A DNA stretch of 64,000 bases, from contig NC_091944.1 in NCBI RefSeq assembly GCF_041260155.1, positions 14,609,772 through 14,673,771 of the forward strand, written 5' to 3'. The stretch's first letter is position 1. Each line of letters begins with the position of its first letter. The position numbers were made by a program, and so were the translations under genes. The DNA is from Ptychodera flava (taxonomy: Eukaryota; Hemichordata; Enteropneusta; Ptychoderidae). The notes beneath the pieces are model-generated. The model had not been told where the DNA came from. It did not search any database and saw only the letters and a program-made list of their open reading frames with translations. This document shows positions 37,067-48,100 of the stretch, one piece after another.

Positions 37067-38072
37067 TAATTGTCTTTAATTAAAGCACTTAAACAGTTAA
37101 ACCAGGATCTATTGTTAGTGTTGTTTACCATTTGCTCCAGAAAAGCTTCTTTAGCAAGATTACAATGTGGCAGTTGTACGATATGAAGCCAGTGTTTAAC
37201 AATATTAAGTTTGATCTCAAGTAGAAGTGGGAATTGTCCTAGTTTACTCCTCACAGCAGCATTACAAGCTTGTCTATTACACTGTAAAATGTTCTTACAA
37301 AATTTGAGGTGAGTTTTTTCAATTGCTGATTTATCCCACTTCTTGTAATCCATTAAATCTTGTCCCCAATCTCTGAGCCATACAGTAAAACAGGTTTAAT
37401 GAAAACATTGAATAGATGTAGGGAAAATTTTATCTTTTTGTTGTGCAATAAAACCCTTTTTAAACTATACAAAGATTTTGCTGCTTTATCAGCCAAATTT
37501 GTAATTGTGTCACTAAAACTACCATTTGATTTAATTGTCAGCCAAAGTATGTATAGCTCTTAACAGATTTGATGCATGTACTACCATAGTTAAATAAGTG
37601 TTTATCTACCAAAGGAGATTTACTAAAATTAATTGCTTGGGTTTTCTGTAAATTAACATCAAGTTTCCAATTGGAGCAAAATGTGTGTAGTGTTTTTAAC
37701 TCCCTTTGCAAACCTTCTTTTGAAGTAGAGATCAAGACTAGGTCATCAGCGTAAAATAATGAGTTAATTGGGGTATTATTCAACAGTGGTGGTTGAGTAT
37801 TTACTTTGTCTAGATTTGTTTTCAAGTCATTGACATATAAATTGAACAGACTAGGACTTAGAACACAGCCCTGTTTTACTCCTTTTTCAACTTTCAGGCT
37901 GGGCAAGATAAAATTATTTGTTTTGATGTGTATATTTGTGTTGGTGTACATGTGTTGTATAAGTCTGTATAATTTGCCATTAATGTTATTTTTGAGAAGT
38001 TTATGGAAAAGACCAACTCTCCATACCGAGTCGAAAGCCTTAGCAAAGTCAACAAAACAAACATAAATGTTC
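37067..38072 (-). pseudogene. LINE 1, reverse-transcriptase palm/thumb region
   Basis: Reverse strand, read 38072 to 37067: NIYVCFVDFAKAFDSVWR, GVKQGCVLSPSLFNLYVNDL, the catalytic FYADDLVLIS box (near 37740-37765), WKLDVNLQKTQ, and a thumb region (ILQCNRQACNAAVRSKLGQFPLLLE). Broken by frameshifts, for example near 37540 and 37360. These are standard RVT_1 blocks of non-LTR retrotransposons. The clade is not assigned. Confidence 0.85.
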
Positions 38073-38085
38073 TGCTTATGTTATT

Positions 38086-38370
38086 GTCCCCGAGGTTATC
38101 GTTCGCCCAGTTAAAGCGATGAAATTCGTTTCTTCGCCTCGATAAAGTTTGTATGTGTGATGTGTGATAGTGAGCATGCGTGAGTGAGTGCTTCACGAAC
38201 TATACAACGTGTGGAGCGGTCTCAGTCAGAAAATGTAACAACTTAGCCGGCTATTGAACCACTCTTTTTGAGAGTGGGGATTTAGTCGAGCGGTTCTCTC
38301 TGTGGCCTCTCCGCTAGGCGACTGATGCCGTATGTTGTGGGTTCGAACCCGATTGAAAACTAGCCGTATA
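38086..38370 (+). mobile_element. SINE-like insertion with tRNA-like sequence, copy 2
   Basis: Interrupts the LINE 1 RT frame. It is flanked by imperfect direct repeats TTATGTTATTGTC (about 38072-38084) and TTATGTATTATTGTC (about 38372-38386), as expected of LINE-mobilised retroposons. The tRNA-like part (A-box-like TAGTCGAGCGG near 38284, B-box GGGTTCGAACCC near 38337) lies at the right end, with about 190 bp of unrelated sequence before it. That is unusual, because most SINEs begin with the tRNA part. Confidence 0.65.
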
Positions 38371-38371
38371 T

Positions 38372-39690
38372 TTATGTATTATTGTCTTCAGGGTAAATAT
38401 GTGATCTATTGTGCGATATTTTTTTGCGAAATCCAGCTTGATTATTATGTATAATATGATTGTCATCTAAAAAACTATTTAGCCTTTCATTTAGAATGTA
38501 AGAAAAAACTTTTCCTACACAACTTCCGACAGAAATGCCCCTATAATTTTTCGGGTCATATTTATCTCCTTTTTTAAATAAGTGTGTCATAATGCTTGTA
38601 TTCCAGATGTCTGGAAAGTTGGATGTATCTAGAACTGCATTAAATAATTTAGCTAAGGGTTTACAGAGAAAGGAGGGACCATGTTTTAACAACTCTATAC
38701 AAAACCCATCAATCCCTGCTGCTTTTTTACTTTTTAAATTTCTAATTGCTGATAACACTTCTTTAGTTGTTATTGACTTATCCAGCTGCTGATTAGCCTG
38801 ATTCTTAGTTTCTTCAGATGTTAAACTATCAATAATTTGCTGTTGGAAATCATTATACCTGTCATTTTCAATTGAGCAAGAATTTTTGTAAAATTCCATC
38901 CATGTTGCTGCTGAGACACAATCTCCAGTATTATTATCTTTATCATTATTTTTTAAGTACTTGATCAAATTCCACATATCATGTGAATTGTTGGCATGTA
39001 GACTGTTTAGTTTGTCTAAGTTGTTTTGCCAGAATTGCAATTTCTTATTTTTAACAAGTTTTTTAAACTTCTTTTTCTTTGTGTAATAGATAATTTTTAA
39101 CTGACTGTCATATGGAGCTTTATTTAATAGTTTTGCTGTTGCTATTAGGTCCCTTTTTGCTGCATCACAGTTTTTGTCAAACCATTTTGATTTCTTTCTC
39201 TTTAAATTTTTCTTTCTCTGCTTTTGTCTATTGAAAATTCCACTGCAGGCTTTATCTAAGATGTCATTAAAATGCTTAGTGGCTGAGTTCATGTCAGATT
39301 TGTTATTACCAATATTAGTATTCAAAAATTCTGCAAAATCTTTTTGTAGCTCATCTGATGCTAATCTATCCGTGTAATTAAAAACAGATAACTTATCCCA
39401 TTTCCATTTTTGGGGCATTTGTAACAAATTCACAGTATCTTTAACACTGCTTGGATTAAAATTTGTTAGTTTGAGAAGAGTAGAAATTTGACAGTGATCT
39501 GAGAAAATTGTGAAATTGTGTATTTTAAAATACTCAAAGTTATCGATGATGTCTGTTGTTGCAAGACCATAATCTACTACACTGTTTCCATTCCAGTGGT
39601 AACATGTAAATTTTCCACAAATATCTCCAGGTAGTCTGCCATTCATAATTCTTGTATTTGTGGTTTTACATAAATCTATGAGGTTTCTAC
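38372..39690 (-). pseudogene. LINE 1, endonuclease C-terminus and RT N-terminus
   Basis: The reverse strand has a 457-codon frame. It begins with the C-terminal end of an APE-type endonuclease (SVVDYGLATTDIID, FSDHCQI with the SDH catalytic motif), then a basic linker, then RT blocks KKAAGIDGFCIELLK, YDPKNYRGISVGSCVGK and NNQAGFRK. A one-base slip in an A-run near 38432 ends the frame. The 5' part of the element is missing (5'-truncated at 39690), typical of LINE retrotransposition. Confidence 0.85.
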
Positions 39691-40192
39691 CATATAGATA
39701 TTGTCCAATCAGAACGGCTCTTTTGTCAAGGATGAAGTAGGTCATATCAGGTCAAAGCGTCCTCTCCTCAGAACGTGTCGGGGTCATCTGTATTTCTGTT
39801 GGTGAACGGAAACATGCAGGCACTCATTAGTGTATATTCTCCGGAACTGTTTTGTTGAAACGCGACAGACTTTATTCGGTAAGTTGCCAGAGAAGTTTTA
39901 GTATACGAAACAGTCGGTTGAGCATTTTGTTTTCAATAATGCACAGCTTCCGGGGTTACACACTCTCTCTCTTCCTCGTTTGTCGGTACTGTGCTTTCGA
40001 CCAGCAAATCCAGCGTCTGCTAATTAAAATGAAACGTCGCAGTCGTATCTTAGTGAATGCAAAATAGATGTATGTGCAATCGATTAGGCAGCTATATCTT
40101 GGTTTTGACGAAGGGGCAACATTGGCAAGAAGTGGCATGGCCGCCGGAGTACGGCTACAGACTTGTCACACTCATCACGGACACGAATTGCA

Positions 40193-40339
40193 CTAGCTCT
40201 GCATGGCAGGGCTGTGTGTTACCGGCGTTATACGGCCTCCCACGCTGTGTATTACCGGCGTCATACGGCCTCCTACGTTGTTAATGTTGGACGCCGTGTA
40301 ACGCCGGTAACACACAGCCCTGCCATGCAGAGCTAGCTA
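40193..40339. mobile_element. Palindromic hAT-like MITE, copy 2
   Basis: 147 bp, arms CTAGCTCTGCATGGCAGGGC and complement. Flanked by 8-bp GAATTGCA (40185-40192 and 40340-40347). The gene D upstream sequence has a single GAATTGCA at the matching place (near 61030), i.e. an empty site. Confidence 0.9.
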
Positions 40340-40848
40340 GAATTGCACGAGTTTTGAAGAGTAAAATACGGGACAAACTGCACTTCGCTCAATTATTTGT
40401 TGCTCTGTTCACCAGATTGAGTTGTCCTGCACACCCTGGTTCGTGGCGTAGGCCCCCTACTGTTGTTTCAATAAGTTCTCACAAGCATATTTTAAAGGAG
40501 GTTCGACTCATCAAACAACAGTGAAGTCGACACGCATACTGTAGAATTTTGCTTGCCCCGTTTCATTACTTTCGAGTCTTCGATGGAATTTTTTCCGTCC
40601 CTGCCATAATGGTCGCTATGTGCACTTCGCACTCAATGCCGATCTATTTATGGCAAACGTTCAGAATGGCGCATTTTAATTGTTGCCTTCTCGCGACACC
40701 CATTCTCCTTGTGTTGTAAATATATGGCCTTGTAATGAGTGGTACGGATCGATTGCAATGTACATAGTGTATATACACAGTTGTTGGCTGTAGACCAGTC
40801 ATCAAGGCTACGATAATAATACGATTATCGTTGAAATAGCTGCTGGTC

Positions 40849-41203
40849 TAGACTTGGTTTAAGTCGGTGAATTTAAAAAAAATAAAATCATTTATAATAG
40901 TTTCTCTTGTGTCTCTCCTATTTCGTACAAACCTATCCGGAATTTGGCAGCTCACGCCAGGTTTTCCCAGCGATTGAATGCGTCACGTTCGAGTCTGCGC
41001 AGTAGTGAGTTAGTTTCTGCAGGATTCACCCAGAAAACAACACGCCTGTGGTGAAACTCCGCTGTATAGCGTTCACTCCATTCATCGCGTTCACCCTACT
41101 CATCGCGTCCACTCACGCGCGTGTTTCACATGAGAGCAAAATACAAATCATTGCGTTCACTCCACCCAAACATTCACAAATCACAGACTTGAACCAAGTC
41201 TAC
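40849..41203. mobile_element. hAT-like MITE with TAGACTTGGTTYAAGTC ends
   Basis: 355 bp with 16-17-bp inverted ends. Flanked by TGCTGGTC (40841-40848) and CGCTGGTC (41204-41211), an 8-bp target duplication with one mutation. Gene D upstream has a single CGCTGGTC (near 61512) and no element. Confidence 0.8.
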
Positions 41204-41228
41204 CGCTGGTCAAAATGCCCAAACAATA

Positions 41229-41836
41229 TTCGCTGCGGTTCCGTAGCCCTGCCACTCCCTGGCTGATTGAGTAGGGAGTGGGGACTACGGTTCAGTCCAT
41301 TGGGAAAGTGCACAGTCGTGCGCGCTTGCGGGGAGAAAGTGAGCGTGTTTCTTCCAATTCTACTGAAAAACAAAAACACGTGTTCTCGGTCGATACTTTG
41401 TTTAGTAAGCAAACTTCCGCTCAGTACTCAAATCGACTCTCCAACAATATATTTTCCACACTTTAATTGCTGTAAACGTGTTTTTGTTGAGATTCCTATG
41501 TTAGAGTGTGAAGTCATAGGTCAACGGTTTAATATCCATGATGGCGAATTTTTCCACGGCAGCCGCTCGATAAAACACGAAAAAAGTGACTAAACAGAGA
41601 TGAAAATGGACATCTACGTAGGCATCCTTCTATAGGTAGGCGCTCGATGCACCCCGACTCCGGATTATGATGTTTTTTGTTGTTTTTCTGGAGAATTGCA
41701 AGAAAAACGCCCACTTTCTCCCCACAAGATTTTCAGCGCGCACGACTTAAAGTTTGCACTTTTCCAATGGACTGAACCGTAGCCCCCACTCCCAAACAAT
41801 CAGCCAGGGAGTGGCAGGGCTACAGAACGGCAGCAA
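41229..41836. mobile_element. 608-bp TIR element with TA target site
   Basis: About 110-bp terminal inverted repeats beginning TTCGCTGCSGTTCYGTAG and continuing through CCCTGCCACTCCCTGGCTGA. TA on both sides (41227-41228, 41837-41838). Absent from the gene D upstream region. No coding capacity. Confidence 0.8.
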
Positions 41837-41993
41837 TACTAATATGTGAGCGTGAAGTTTCATGTCCAAAAATTCACACAAACTATTATCACGCAGTTTT
41901 TACTTCTTCTTTAAGACAATCAGTGTTGAGGAACCCTTATATGGTCTGCGTTTAATGTTTCTCGTTCGTTGTAAATGATCAAACTGCTGAAGG

Positions 41994-42162
41994 ATGACTG
42001 ATGTGGGAATCTCGAGACAGAAACCTCCTGATGGTGGCTGGGGATGGCTGATTGTTCTTGCGACCTTCACGATCTTCACAATTGCAGGCGGCAACGTATA
42101 CTCGATCGGCGTGTTGTTTGTGGCGTTTTTAGATGCGTTTGGTAGATCAAAAGCTGACACTT
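41994..42162 (+). CDS. Gene C exon 1
   Basis: MTDVGISRQKPPDGGWGW then TM1; ends ...GRSKADT plus one base; donor gtaagt. Nearly identical to gene D exon 1. Confidence 0.92.
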
Positions 42163-45100
42163 GTAAGTAGACCGAGTTTACCTGCAGATTCAAATTTGCG
42201 CACACACAGAATGATGTTTACTGTCTTCGCTTCTCTGTGAGAATTGACCAACATACCCACGTCGATCGAGAAGGACAACAGGCTATCTGTTTTCAATAAG
42301 ATTCAAAACAACTCGCTGCCTGATAATAGCATCTGCCCTGTTGACCATCGAGATTATTGTTAGCATAGTTTAGGGAGTTTAAAATGTTGCTTTGGCTTTT
42401 TGAAATCGATGAATCAATTGGGACACAAAGCAAATTATAATGTGTGACTTAAAAAAAGATTAAAAACATAAAACCATAGTATACAGCTTTGAATTTCTTG
42501 TAGATAAATAAAAATAAAAACAGCGGTTGCGTATAGAATAAAACCCGGTAGACACATTCACAGATTCATGCAAAGCTATTTATGCTAACTGGACTTCTTA
42601 ATAGATATTGGAATCATACATAGTTGGTACAAAGGGGCAAATCGTTTTTAGTCCCCACGGACCCAGTCTGGGGGGACTTATAGATTGGGTCATGTCCGTG
42701 CGTCCGTCCGTTCACGCACATATCTCAGACATGCCCTGGTCAATTTCTTTCAAACTTTGCACAAGGATAGTACCTAGTCTGGTTCCCTGACCCATTTCCC
42801 CGGTAGAGGGCGTGGGGAAATATAGGGTCAGGTACCGGCTAATGTAAACATGGACGCTATTGGGTTAAAATAAAACAAGCTGTGATTGGATGAAAGTAAC
42901 ACATGTAACTTTTTCTCATCTTTCTTGGGTTTCGCACTTTCAGGCTCACTTGACACCAACTTCTTGTTTGTACCACAAAGCCGTGGAGGTAGAAAAGAAA
43001 GACTTTCTACCTCCCTGATTTAGCCACTGTGATTTAGCACACCTCTTGATACTTTTAGAACGTCGACATGATGCCTGGCATGTTTCACGAAATTTGGACA
43101 CCATTCTATCCATCGAAATCAATCGTCGTTCACAGTTCCAACAAAGTTTGCTTTCAAGTAGCTGTGATATCGCAGCAGTACTTGTGGCGTATATCGAACG
43201 TGCTCGGGTCATTGGGGTCACGCCACAGTCGGTGATGACCTCAATGACCCTAGCGCGTTCGATACACGCCACAAGTACTGCTGCGATATCACAGCCAGCC
43301 TTCAATCACCTCTATTTCCCCGTACTTGTTGATTAATCCTTTCAGTTTATGTTTCCCGTCTTGTATGCCAATGTTTTTGGTTCGGATACCAGTGTTCGAA
43401 CATAATTCTGATCCAGTCGAATTTTGACGGGCGTTTTCATGGTAGCAGTCATATTTGTTGTAGCATGTTCTGTCAGGTGACTAACCTCCGCCATCTTGAA
43501 CAAAATTCTGTTCAAGATGGCTACCCGATACCTGACCCTATATTTCCCCACGCCCTCTACCGGGGAAATGGGTCAGGGAACCAGACTAGGATAGTACCCT
43601 ACCCCATACAGATGCACGTCGATTTGTTTCACAATGCGATCAAATTTGGCTGTGTTAGAGGACTTTTTAGTTTACACCTCCACAGACTCCCGTGTATAAG
43701 GCAGTTCTGCATAGAATACCATGTATAAGTCCTACATAGAATCCCATGTATAAAGCCAAGTAAAATAAAAACTTAGTTTCTCATCGTATTCATATTGCAA
43801 ACAGGATGCATTAATACAGTTTTTAGCTCCACGGATGAAGTCCAGGGGGCTTTTAGATTGGGTCATGTCCCTCCGTTCACGCAGATATCTCAGATATTTT
43901 GACAAAATGTCACGTGACCTCAGTGACCTTTGACCTCAAATATACATATTTGTCCATAACTCAGTAACCACAAGTGCTACACCCTTCATATATGTTTTGT
44001 ATGATGGGACACCTTATGATGCCACATATTGTTCCTCATTAATTATGTGCATATCTAATTTTGAGCGAGCCAATAGAGCTAGAGGTCTGATTTTTGGTAT
44101 ATAGGGAAGACTTAGTAATACAATTTTTTTGACAAAGTGTCACGTGACCTTGGTGACCTTTGACCTCAAATATACATATTTGTCCATAACTCAGTAACCA
44201 CAAGTGCTACACCTGAACTCTTTCATAGCTAAAATATTGTTTACCTCCTGAAATGATGCGCACAGGTTTCACAAACTATGTAATCAAACTTTTCAACAGC
44301 TTTTATGTGAAACAAAATTTAGAAGACGAGCGACTACTACGATCGCCTTGTACTACGATGGAGCATGGTCTTGCGTATACTGCCGCGATAAAAATCGGAA
44401 TTGCAACGGACGATTCTATTGGCTACCTGAATTGCTGATTCCTATGTGGTGACTTTTATATACGCCAATGAAAACGGGTATACTACACCTGTAGGCCATC
44501 GTTAGCTCGACTCAAAATGGTCGATGAACAAATGAAGATGGAAGTGATCGCAAGGTCAGGGCTTTGCTGTAAGGTCCTCGGTTTTGAAGTGGACCAAGAA
44601 ACAAGAGAAGGATAATTACATGGATTAAACTGTTTTCGAAGGCAATGACCTGATTTTTTTCTCACGAAAAAACTTCCCGATTACAGTTCGAATTTTAGTA
44701 AGCCGACATGCGTTGCACTGCAGTAGGCTTAAATGTGAACGTATATAACCAGCTGGACGTAAGATATGTGCTGCTTTTCGGTCTATCGAAGCCAATACGA
44801 ATGTCGCCCAGAGTGGTTAAAATACGATCAAACCTTTAAATTCACTTCAAAAACGGTCGTCAGGTTAAATCCAAATGTGAGTTTCTGAACGTACAAATTT
44901 TCATATCCTATATCAAGGTTCTTACTTTGCATACCCATATAGTCAAATAACCTTGAGGGTCTTTGTTTCTATTTGCGAAATATGGTAATGATTGTCAGTT
45001 TTTACGCTCCCATATATGCATATGTATATATGCAAATGGGAGGTATTCGTATAAGGTGGCAAAATGGCGTCTGTGTGTATGTATGTATGTATGTCTGTTA

Positions 45101-48100
45101 GTCCGTCCACATCAAAAACTCTTAAACCGTAGCACCTACTGTCTTAATATTTGGTGTACAGGTGCAGCAGGTACACCTAGGGGTGGAGATGTGAATTTGC
45201 TCAAATGAACTTGTCAGTGCCAAAAATATGCAAATGAGGGGGAAAAAAGGAAAAATCCTGAAAATGGCTAATACTCAGCAAGCATTGGTCAGATTTGGTT
45301 GAAACTTGATAAGCAGATTTCTTTAGGTATTCTAAATTATGTGTGCAAAAATTGGGATGAAATTTGCATGTTTTGTATTTTTAGGGTATTTTTCCGTTTT
45401 TAGTCAAAAAGTCTTGTTCTCTGAAATCGCTCGTCTGATTGCTATGAAACTTCATATTCATGCTCCTCAGAATGACCTCAGTCATGTTTGTACAAATTTT
45501 ATTGATATTGTCATATTTGTAATTTTGGGGCAATTTTCCCAATTTTTGATAAAAAAATTTTTAATCCAAAAACTGCTGATTTGATAGCTTTGATACATGT
45601 ATTTGGTATACAGGTATCTAAGATTAATCTATCTCAATATAATGTATTGAAAGTATGTTAAAACTGGCAATTTTTTTATTTTTGGGGCAATTTTTGCCTT
45701 TTTTGGTCAAAATTTTTTTCTCCTAAAACTTCTGATCTGGTAGCTTTGATATCTAGTTTACAGGTTCCTAGGGTTTATGTTAATTAGATATATTTAAAAT
45801 TAGGATGAAATCTACAATTTTGTATTTTGGGGGGCAATTTTTCTCATTTTTTGGTCAAAAAATTTGTTTCTCAAAATTTACCAGTCTGATTGCTTTGATA
45901 TTTAGTAAACCGGTCCTTAGGGTTTTTGTTAATAAGATATATTGAAATTAAGTTGAAATCCGGAATTTTGAATTTTTCGGGCAACTTTGCGAAACTTTCA
46001 GTTTTACTGGGATATCTTTCATTTTGTATTTTTAAGATTTTTTTTGTAATTTTATACCTACTGGAACTAAGAGTATATAATGTGGTGATTTAGTAAGCAT
46101 TTGATATGGTAAACTGTATTTGGTGTTGAAATGCAGTAAAAAAATCCTGGCAGATTTCGAAAAAATTCAAAACAAATGCCAATAAAAAATTCAGCCAGAG
46201 AAGGAAAACGAAAAGGAAAGGTGGGAGAATGGGGAAAAAAGAATGTACAATGGATCGGATAAAAAAGATAATGTACCTCATCGATCTTCCAGACACCATG
46301 CCTTATCAAATGGTCCACCCCGATGTATTTTTGTGCACAATTAACCATGCAGTGTATTTTAGTTTAAGATCTCAAGTTAGGTAAGGATTTGAAAGGAATA
46401 GTCAAGTTCACCACAGTTTAACTTTATCTCTTGTGTCATCATCCTTGTGTAATTGGTTAAGTTTGTAAGTTGTTCCAGATGTGGATGTACCAGCTGTTCT
46501 GGAAGAAAACAATGTTTACTTTTTCCTGTAGGGTTTCTGAGTTGATGGTTGTATGTTGAAATTTCTCCATGTATCTGGTGTATGGGCAAAGTGTAAACAT
46601 TGGTTACATGTTATGTATTTCAGTTTATGTCAAATATTGTAAATGAAAAATCAAGAACAGTTTACTGTGTGCTTGTAAAAAATGACATATTTGTCAATAC
46701 ATAAACTGCCTTGCAGATTGATTGTCTTAAATATACTCACAGAAGTAGAAAAGGAAAAGAAACTAATCAAATTGCTGTAACATATTCACTCTCAGTGCCT
46801 TTATAGGCCTATACTTAACTATTTTATCATTACATTCAGCTGTTTGTTATATCTTTATCACTCTCCATGGGCCAAGGCACACTTGGGGTCAATGTCATCA
46901 CTCTGTTCCAGTCTATGTATGTCAGTCTGTCTGTATATGTATGTCCATGTTTCATACAATTGTTGACTTGTTTTGATAACTATATGGGAGTGATATTGTC
47001 ACTATTTTTATCATTATTGTCATATAAATTATACTTTTTACATCCCCAGTGGTATAAAAGTTCTTCATCTGCAGATTTTCATACCAAACATCATGGTTCT
47101 TAATTTTAAGCATAAAAGTTTCTCATTTAATGTGCTTAAAATGTGTTTCATCCAGGATGGCATCAACAAGGGGAATTTTACCCCTTTACCAGAAATTTTG
47201 GGGGCATTTCACCAATTCATGTGTTCTACTTGTACCTCTAAGGTGTGACTGTCACCATTTCATGGAAGGGGGGAGTGGTCCCCTTGACAAATTAATTGGG
47301 GATGCCAACATTTCAACAGAGGGGGAATCCCCTATCCCCCTGTCTAGATGTAACACTGTATAATATCATCTACTTATCAAATTTATATCATTAATAATTG
47401 TGAATTATTATAGTTTACCTCCTATAAGCATAGAGGCTCTGAAGACTTTACTTTTTATTTTATTTTATTAATAATGACTTCCACAGCTGAGGCCATTTAT
47501 GGAAGACTGTTAGTAAAAATACAGATACAGAGTTAAAACATGAAGACAAGATGAACGAACTTTAACAAATACTGAGAAAACAATGTTTTAAAATATTTTT
47601 AAAACCATTTAAATTTAAAGAAAAATGATCAATATCATTGTATTCATTTAAAAGCAAATTAAATTGTTTTGGAATTCTACTAAAAAGAGAGTCACGAACA
47701 CAATTAAGTCTACCAAATGGCACATGAAACAAAGTAGTACGCCGAGTTGAAAACCTTGGTACATGAAGACTAAAAAATGAAGCTAAAGCATTAACATTAA
47801 ACTTTGCATTTATTCATTTGTATAAAAATATATGATCAAAAGTAGTCCTCCCTGATTTTAATGACTGTAAATTGTAAATATTGCACAACGAGTCAATGTC
47901 ATCACTGTAAAAACCAGTAATTCTTTTATGAAGAAATGTTAAAAATTTATGCTGTTCTCTTTCAATTCTATCAGACTTGTGTTTACTTATACTGTTCCAA
48001 ATAACAGAAGCGTACTCAAGCTTAGACCTTACCAAGGTAAAGTACAATAATTTTAAAACGTGCTCACTGTTAATACAATGGCTATTCCTCATAATAAAAC

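Larger units (their letters stand above)
39685..41993 (+). promoter_or_regulatory. Upstream region of gene C (shared with gene D)
   Basis: Alignable by eye to 60546-61693 upstream of gene D once three MITEs are removed (about 1.18 kb remaining against 1.15 kb). It starts with TAGATATTGTCCAATCAGAACGG, with a CCAAT box at 39705-39709. Long conservation between paralogs may reflect only recent duplication. Promoter function is an inference; no TATA box or start site was identified. Confidence 0.4.

Noticed and set aside
42765..43598. Interpretation of the 814-bp TIR unit as part of the Helentron-like element
   Set aside because: It has its own long TIRs and a 10-bp direct duplication of the surrounding element, so it is a separate later insertion.
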